DNA of 19,629 bases, taken from contig CALFJA010000094.1 in the NCBI GenBank assembly GCA_937877605.1, positions 1 through 19,629 of the forward strand, read 5' to 3'. The translations under genes were made by a program, and so were the position numbers. The stretch comes from an uncultured Prevotellaceae bacterium (GTDB taxonomy: Bacteria; Bacteroidota; Bacteroidia; Bacteroidales; Bacteroidaceae). Under the pieces are notes generated by a model. The model had not been told where the DNA came from, did not search any database, and saw only the letters and a program-made list of their open reading frames with translations. Below are positions 15,203-19,629 of this stretch, piece by piece (the stretch's first letter is position 1; each line of letters opens with the position of its first letter).

Positions 15203-17035
15203 TCAGTTTTCACCTTCCTGCTGCTTCTTTTTCCTGTTTTTCTTCCCCTTCTTTTCCTTTTTCTCCTTGCCGGACTGCTTGTCGCCCTTGCGCAGTTTCA
15301 CGCCCGGAGAGTTTATCTTTACCTTATGCTGCTGGTCAGTATCGATGTAGGTGAACGAGGTATATACATCTCCGAAGAGTCCGTTTTTCCGCACATTTCC
15401 GTTTGCCTCGGCACCGTCGCTGGTAATGTCGGCACTGAAACGGCGCAGGTGCAGGCTCTCGTAACTGCAGTCGTCCACCTGTGCACTGAGGGTGCCGATG
15501 GGCAGTTTGCCGCCCTTGACCGTGCGCATCTTGGCCGTACGCTGTTTGGAAATGTCCACCTTGAACTGCGCACTGCATGCGATGTCGCCCAGTTTGGGCA
15601 GGTCGAGCACCTTCCCCAGACGGAATCCACGCGTGCGTGCGGTACCATATACATATTTGTTCAGCCCGTCGAGCGTGAAGTTCAGGTTGATGCCGCCGGC
15701 ATTTGTCTGCAGCAGTCCTTGGAACACCTGGCGTTTCCATAGCACCGAGAAGGTTCCCGTGTAACGGAGGGTGCCGAGTTTGCGCAGTTCGCGCATCATG
15801 AGTTTCTTCACCGCAAACTGGTTGACAATCCGTTCAGCCACATCTCCCTTTGCCCTCATCTCCTTCACTTTGAAATGGAGGTTCAGGTCCTTCTGCTGTT
15901 CCTTCTTCAGGTTCGTGAGCGTGCCATCGGCACTGATGGTCAGTTGCTTATCGGCGGTGCTGAGGTGTATGTCTTGCAGGCGGATGGTGCCGTCGGCGAC
16001 AGCCATGCGGGCCTCGAGGTCGATGGGAATGCCGAAGTTCTTCAGTGCCGGAGCAAAGGGGCGGGCAATGTCCTTGGGTATGGTGCGCCCCTTGACGAGG
16101 CCCGACTGCAGGGCGAACGTGCGTCCCTCCTTCTTGCTCGGGATGATTATCCCGATGGAGTCGGTTGCCAGTTGGGTGTTCTTGTGCCGTATCTCCACCT
16201 CGGTGAGCGTAGCCCGTTGCCTGTTGGCGTGTACCTTTGCACGCAGCGTTGAGATGTTCAGGCCCGCCACGCTGTCGGTAGCCTGACACTTTACAAGGGT
16301 GGCAATGAGAGTGTCTTTCCCGATGGAATCGGCCAAAATTGAGGCATCTGCCCACACATCGAGGTGTCCTTTGTCGAAGAAACCGCGGTGGGGCTTGCCC
16401 ATGTTCTTGCGTGGCAGCCCGTTGTCGGTCAGTATATGCAGCCTGTTGAATGTGAGTTCATGGCGGCCGTGCTTTTTCTTCGCATAGGTTCCTGTGCCAA
16501 GTTCAAACCTGTTGGCATCGTAGCTGACACGGATATCCTTCAGCCTTACCTGCTTGATGTCGAGTGCAAAGCGCTTGTCTGCCTTGCCTGCGGCTGGTTT
16601 TCCCGCGGTTTCCTTCTTCTTGAAAGCGTCCAGCAGGAACTGATAGTTGGCCGGTGTACTGTCGGTAGCGGTCTTCACCACGGCTTCCAACTGCTCCACC
16701 GAGAGCCTTCGTGTCACAATCTGCCGCTTCAACAGGGGCAACAGTTCCACCTTTGCGTCCAAACGCTGAATCCGCAGCAGTTCCTGCTGTTGCTTGTCGA
16801 GTATGTTCAGCCCGATGAGACGAAGGCTGGCAGAGGGCAGGTCGACGGCAATGCTGTCAATGGTGACCTTTGTCTGCAGTTTTTCCGAGATGATTTCCGT
16901 TGCATGACGCATCAGCCTGTTCTGCATCGCAGGGCTGTTCAGTGCGAAAAATGCCGCCACAAGCAGCACGGCAAACCCTGCCACGCACCCTGCCAGGACC
17001 TTCATCATGCGGAGAAAAAGTCGTTTGCCTTTCAT
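15203..17035 (-). CDS. AsmA/TamB-like envelope protein
   Basis: From ATG 17035 the product is 610 residues. The N-terminus (MKGKRLFLRMMKVLAG, then CVAGFAVLLVAAFFAL) is a signal anchor for the inner membrane. It is followed by the pattern NRLMRHATEIISEKLQTKVT and IDSIAVDLPSASLRLIGLNI. This is the start of the AsmA/TamB-type fold, long beta-strand proteins that span the periplasm and are linked to lipid or outer-membrane-protein traffic. The rest is beta-rich with few motifs. The last 30 residues are almost all Lys, Glu, Gly and Gln, an unusual tail. The frame continues upstream to a TTG at 17080, but the promoter (-7 box 17063-17056) falls inside that extension, so 17035 is preferred. Full TamB proteins are over 1000 residues, so this is a shorter relative. 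Confidence 0.75.
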   Translation of the reverse strand: MKGKRLFLRMMKVLAGCVAGFAVLLVAAFFALNSPAMQNRLMRHATEIISEKLQTKVTIDSIAVDLPSASLRLIGLNILDKQQQELLRIQRLDAKVELLPLLKRQIVTRRLSVEQLEAVVKTATDSTPANYQFLLDAFKKKETAGKPAAGKADKRFALDIKQVRLKDIRVSYDANRFELGTGTYAKKKHGRHELTFNRLHILTDNGLPRKNMGKPHRGFFDKGHLDVWADASILADSIGKDTLIATLVKCQATDSVAGLNISTLRAKVHANRQRATLTEVEIRHKNTQLATDSIGIIIPSKKEGRTFALQSGLVKGRTIPKDIARPFAPALKNFGIPIDLEARMAVADGTIRLQDIHLSTADKQLTISADGTLTNLKKEQQKDLNLHFKVKEMRAKGDVAERIVNQFAVKKLMMRELRKLGTLRYTGTFSVLWKRQVFQGLLQTNAGGINLNFTLDGLNKYVYGTARTRGFRLGKVLDLPKLGDIACSAQFKVDISKQRTAKMRTVKGGKLPIGTLSAQVDDCSYESLHLRRFSADITSDGAEANGNVRKNGLFGDVYTSFTYIDTDQQHKVKINSPGVKLRKGDKQSGKEKKEKKGKKNRKKKQQEGEN

Positions 17036-17055
17036 CTTTCTCTGTCTTTTGCCGA

Positions 17056-17085
17056 CAAAGATAATACAAACCGAGCACAATCAAA
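17056..17085 (-). promoter_or_regulatory. Promoter of the AsmA-like gene
   Basis: On the minus strand TTTG (17085-17082) and TATCTTTG (17063-17056) are 18 bases apart. The box ends 20 bases before ATG 17035, giving a very short leader and fixing the likely start codon. Confidence 0.7.
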
Positions 17086-17517
17086 TCATATTTGCAGGCA
17101 CAATCAATGCCGGAACCTGCGATTTTCTTTACAAAACATCGTCGGTGTGCAATCTGCATCCAATGCGAAAATCAGCCATTTCATCGGCTTTTTTGCACCA
17201 AACGCAGTGCATCTTCCACCTTCAGGAAATGCAACTGGGGCTCTTTTGCATTTCTGTTTGGCAGCTTTTACGCTTCATTTTCCACCCGATTGCACACCAA
17301 ATGAGGCCCAAACGCCGCCCAAGAATGCCACACTTGGAAAGCAGCAGCCGAAGGAATGTCTCCCAAAAAGCCTCCAACATCTTGTAGACCAGCACCTTGC
17401 AAGAACTTTGAAAAAACTTGGGATTTCCTTCATAGGGATGCAGTTCATCCAGAGAAACGACAAAAACAGAAGTGCTTTGCCACAGTGTGCACATAAAAAA
17501 TCTTGACAAAACCGAAC
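17086..17517. other. Noncoding stretch with scattered hairpins; no gene supported
   Basis: This holds no convincing gene. Minus-strand reading frames of 88-107 codons exist (up to 17545) but are Cys/Trp/Phe-rich, have no promoter box and overlap each other in different frames, so they are not called. The stretch contains repeat-like words shared with the sufB-sufC gap (17196-17320) and a weak 4-pair stem followed by six T (17174-17193). Confidence 0.6.
17196..17320. repeat. Degenerate copies of the sufB-sufC repeat words, with a hairpin
   Basis: The 15-base word CCAAACGCAGTGCAT found at 6270-6284 recurs at 17198-17212. TGGGGCTC, AAATGAGGCCCAAACGC and TGCATTT variants follow within about 110 bases. 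GAAATGCAA (17226-17234) pairs perfectly with TTGCATTTC (17246-17254) around a loop that itself contains GGGGCTC. The words look like decayed members of one intergenic repeat family. Confidence 0.45.
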
Positions 17518-17548
17518 AAAATGGATGCTGCCCACCTGCATCCATTTT
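17518..17548 (+). promoter_or_regulatory. Palindrome overlapping the -33 box of the NUDIX/fucosidase promoter
   Basis: AAAATGGATGC (17518-17528) and GCATCCATTTT (17538-17548) are perfect inverted repeats of 11 bases with a 9-base spacer. The right arm runs into the -33 TTTG (17546-17549). The position suits an operator for a dimeric regulator; a hairpin end of some upstream transcript is the alternative. Confidence 0.6.
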
Positions 17549-17576
17549 GAAAATCCAGTTTTATTCCCTATCTTTG
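17546..17576 (+). promoter_or_regulatory. Promoter of the NUDIX-fucosidase unit
   Basis: TTTG (17546-17549) and TATCTTTG (17569-17576) are 19 bases apart, a full Bacteroidota promoter. It ends 38 bases before ATG 17615, so the in-frame ATG at 17525, upstream of it, cannot be the start. Confidence 0.82.
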
Positions 17577-17614
17577 GCAGTGCAATTGCCAGAAACCTTC
17601 ATTACTACTACGCC

Positions 17615-18142
17615 ATGTTAGGACTGAAAGAATTGACCTACTGCCCTGCCTGCGGCCGTCAGCCGTTTGAAGTGCAGGGCGAGAGGAGCCGCCGTTGCAG
17701 CCACTGCGGCTTCGAACTTTTCGAAAATTCCGCCGCCGCCAATGTGGCATTCATCACCAATGCGCAGGACGACCTCCTGGTTGTGCGACGGAAGAATCCT
17801 CCCGCCAAGGGCACCCTCGACCTGCCGGGAGGCTTCTGCGATGCCGGCGAGACCGCCGAAGAGGCCGTCATGCGCGAGGTTAGCGAAGAGACACACCTCA
17901 AGGTTGTCAGCGCAGAATACCTCTTCAGCCTGCCCAACATCTATCGCTTCAGCGGCATAGACATACCTACCCTCGACCTTTTCTTCCGCTGCCGCGTCGA
18001 TGACTTCGACGCCATCAGCGCCGACGACGATGCCGAAGATTGCTTCTTCCTGCCACTCCGGCAAGTCGACCCCGAACAGTTCGGACTGGCATCCATACGC
18101 AAAGGCGTGGAAAGATTCCTGCAAGAACACTACAACACCTAA
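17615..18142 (+). CDS. NUDIX hydrolase with N-terminal zinc ribbon
   Basis: A 175-residue protein from ATG 17615. An N-terminal zinc ribbon has C10-x2-C13 and C28-x2-C31 (CPACGR...CSHCGF). A NUDIX domain follows with the full catalytic box at 73-95: G73-x5-E79-x7-R87-E88-V-x-E91-E92. The usual glycine after EEx is histidine (H94), a common enough variation that the metal-binding glutamates remain intact. NUDIX enzymes cleave nucleoside diphosphates linked to another group; zinc-ribbon members include NAD(H)- or ADP-ribose-type hydrolases, but the substrate here cannot be read from sequence. It is followed after only 11 bases by the fucosidase gene under the same promoter, an unexpected pairing. 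A sugar-nucleotide substrate is one possibility, by inference only. Confidence 0.92.
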   Translation: MLGLKELTYCPACGRQPFEVQGERSRRCSHCGFELFENSAAANVAFITNAQDDLLVVRRKNPPAKGTLDLPGGFCDAGETAEEAVMREVSEETHLKVVSAEYLFSLPNIYRFSGIDIPTLDLFFRCRVDDFDAISADDDAEDCFFLPLRQVDPEQFGLASIRKGVERFLQEHYNT

Positions 18143-18153
18143 AACCGCATATC

Positions 18154-19455
18154 ATGAAACGCACCTACCTATTTATCATCTGCACACTCGTATGCGTCTG
18201 TGCGAGTGCGCAATACACTCCCTCCCCTGCCGTCCGGCAGTCGCAGGAGCAGTTCCGCAACGACCGCTTCGGCATTTTCATCCACTGGGGCATCTACTCC
18301 ACGATGGGCGACGGCGAGTGGGTGCAGAACAACAAGAACCTCAACGCTGACGAATACCGGCACCTTGCCGACAGGTTCTGCCCCTCGAAGTTCAACGCCG
18401 ACGACTGGGTGGCGGCCTTCAAGCGTGCCGGCGCGCGATACATCACCATCACCTCGCGCCACCACGACGGCTTCTCCATGTTCCAGACGGCAGAAGACGC
18501 GTTCAACATCAAGGACGGAACGCCCTTCGGACGGGATGTCATCCGCGAGATAGCCGATGCCTGTCAGCGCCAAGGCTTGCACCTCCACCTCTACTACTCC
18601 CACCTGGACTGGCACCGCACAGACTATCCCCTGGGACGCACCGGACGCCAACTGGGACGCCCCACCGACCAACAGGACTGGCCGTCCTACTACCGTTTCA
18701 TGAACAACCAGCTGCGCGAGTTGCTCACCAACTACGGTCCCATCCGCTGCATCTGGTTCGACGGATGGTGGGATCACGACCAGGACCCGACGCCCTTCGA
18801 CTGGCAGTATGAGCAACAGTATGCCCTCATCCATCAGTTGCAGCCACAGTGCCTCGTCGCCAACAACCACCACAAGATACCACTGCCGGGCGAGGATGTG
18901 CAGATATTCGAGCAGGACCTCCCCGGAGAGAACCAGTGGGGCTACGACACCTATGCCGTATCCTCCCTGCCGCTGGAGTCCTGCATCACCATGAACGCCA
19001 CATGGGGCTACAACATTACCGACAAGCACTACAAGACCTGTGAACAACTTGTCCAACACCTGGTCAAGACGGCCGGGCGCGACGGCAACCTGCTGCTCAA
19101 CATCGGACCGCGACCCGACGGACAACTGCCCAGCGAAGCACTTGAACTGCTCGAACAGATGGGGCAGTGGCTGGAACAGAACGGGCCGACGGTCTACGAA
19201 ACGCGCGGAGGATGCGTCCCGCCGCAGTCGTGGGGAGTCACCACGCAGCGTGGCAACACCCTTTTCGTCCACATACTGCAGAAAGGCCTCACCACCGTTT
19301 TCCTACCCCTGAAAGGACACAAGGCCGTACAGGCACAAATGTTTATGGGCGCACAGAAAGTGAAGGCCGAGCAGGTGAGTGCAGGAGTAGTGCTGACCCT
19401 GCCCCAACCCTCCGACGGACCGGATACCATTGTAGAGTTGAAGTTAAGGAGTTAA
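18154..19455 (+). CDS. Secreted alpha-L-fucosidase, glycoside hydrolase family 29
   Basis: A 433-residue enzyme that removes alpha-linked L-fucose from glycans such as mucin or milk oligosaccharides. Residues 1-20 (MKRTYLFIICTLVCVCASAQ) are a signal peptide for the periplasm or beyond. GH29 hallmarks: DRFGIFIHWGIYS (38-49), Y-I-T-I-T-SRHHDGF (96-107), and I-W-F-D-G (200-204) with D203 the predicted nucleophile. The acid/base is less certain; E253 and E259 in FEQDLPGENQWGYD are candidates. After the TIM-barrel only a short strand-rich C-terminal part (about 355-433) is present, so it is a compact GH29. The frame could extend upstream to 18040, but that overlaps the NUDIX gene, and ATG 18154 starts the signal peptide. 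It is the second gene of the NUDIX unit, not of a SusC/D locus within this window. Confidence 0.95.
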   Translation: MKRTYLFIICTLVCVCASAQYTPSPAVRQSQEQFRNDRFGIFIHWGIYSTMGDGEWVQNNKNLNADEYRHLADRFCPSKFNADDWVAAFKRAGARYITITSRHHDGFSMFQTAEDAFNIKDGTPFGRDVIREIADACQRQGLHLHLYYSHLDWHRTDYPLGRTGRQLGRPTDQQDWPSYYRFMNNQLRELLTNYGPIRCIWFDGWWDHDQDPTPFDWQYEQQYALIHQLQPQCLVANNHHKIPLPGEDVQIFEQDLPGENQWGYDTYAVSSLPLESCITMNATWGYNITDKHYKTCEQLVQHLVKTAGRDGNLLLNIGPRPDGQLPSEALELLEQMGQWLEQNGPTVYETRGGCVPPQSWGVTTQRGNTLFVHILQKGLTTVFLPLKGHKAVQAQMFMGAQKVKAEQVSAGVVLTLPQPSDGPDTIVELKLRS

Positions 19456-19465
19456 AAACCTCCTA

Positions 19466-19484
19466 TCCTCCCCAAAGGAGAGGA
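19466..19484. repeat. Small hairpin after the fucosidase gene
   Basis: TCCTCCCC (19466-19473) pairs with GGAGAGGA (19477-19484) with one mismatch and loop AAA. It resembles the terminator hairpin 60 bases further on and may be a duplicated or decayed copy. Confidence 0.4.
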
Positions 19485-19533
19485 ATTCTTAACACAAAGA
19501 GTAAACAGCAAATCCATAAACCATAAATCCTGT

Positions 19534-19560
19534 CCCTCTCCCTAAAGGAGAGGGCTTTTT
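19534..19560 (+). terminator. Rho-independent terminator of the NUDIX-fucosidase unit
   Basis: CCCTCTCC (19534-19541) pairs perfectly with GGAGAGGG (19547-19554) around loop CTAAA, followed by C and a run of five T (19556-19560). It lies 78 bases after the fucosidase stop. Confidence 0.85.
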
Positions 19561-19629
19561 GCTTGCACCTTTCAAGGCTGTGAAAAAACAAAAAAATCTC
19601 TTTATTTAATAAGGTATAAGCATTTTTTT

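Noticed and set aside
17174..17193. AGCC-N8-GGCT followed by six T, terminator-like on the plus strand.
   Set aside because: The stem has only 4 pairs and no plus-strand gene precedes it.
17222..17545. Minus-strand frames of 107 and 88 codons in the noncoding stretch before the NUDIX gene.
   Set aside because: They overlap each other in different frames, start inside the promoter palindrome, are Cys/Trp/Phe-rich without a known pattern, and have no TAnnTTTG box in front.
17525..17614. A 30-residue N-terminal extension of the NUDIX protein.
   Set aside because: The promoter boxes (17546-17576) lie inside it, and the zinc ribbon starts right after ATG 17615.
18169..19272. A 367-codon minus-strand frame opposite the fucosidase.
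   Set aside because: The GH29 signature and signal peptide lie on the plus strand; the antisense product has no motif.

Overview
The window looks chromosomal and comes from a Bacteroidales bacterium, most likely of the Prevotella group. The evidence is gene content (Bacteroidales-type RimP, NusA without C-terminal acidic repeats, IF-2 with a charged N-terminal extension, a SufB-C-D-S cluster, a kelch/AraC membrane regulator, a lipoprotein with an acidic stretch after its cysteine, a secreted GH29 fucosidase). Many leaders also carry the Bacteroidota promoter -7 box TAnnTTTG, sometimes with TTTG/TTG 18-20 bases upstream, and Shine-Dalgarno sites are few. No rRNA, tRNA, CRISPR array, prophage or insertion sequence was seen.

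Layout. 1-2094 (minus): 5' part of a YitT-family membrane protein, a WYL-domain regulator, and RNase HII (rnhB); the last two are probably co-transcribed. 2151-2668 (plus): two small membrane-type proteins of unknown function (91 and 41 aa). 2705-2769: two hairpins between these and the converging suf genes. 2789-7861 (minus): sufB, sufC, sufD, sufS, a complete scaffold plus cysteine desulfurase set for Fe-S cluster assembly. A 253-base gap between sufB and sufC holds four tandem 22-base units and extra promoter-like boxes. 7924-9636 (minus): a membrane-tethered regulator with a periplasmic kelch-like propeller and a cytoplasmic AraC domain. 9741-14454 (plus): the rimP-nusA-infB operon with a promoter, a strong leader hairpin and a strong terminator. 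14465-17085 (minus): a putative surface lipoprotein and an AsmA/TamB-like envelope protein, each with its own promoter. 17086-17614: noncoding stretch with hairpins resembling the sufB-sufC repeats. 17518-19560 (plus): a two-gene unit of a zinc-ribbon NUDIX hydrolase and a secreted alpha-L-fucosidase, with a palindrome at the promoter and a terminator.

How it fits together: most of the window is housekeeping (translation initiation and transcription elongation, Fe-S assembly, RNA:DNA hybrid removal), interleaved with envelope and glycan-use genes. No clear new multi-gene defence or mobile system was found. The best candidates for undescribed biology are the repeat array inside the suf operon and its relatives near 17.2 kb, the rimP leader hairpin, the kelch-TM-AraC regulator, the palindrome at the NUDIX/fucosidase promoter, and the two small proteins.
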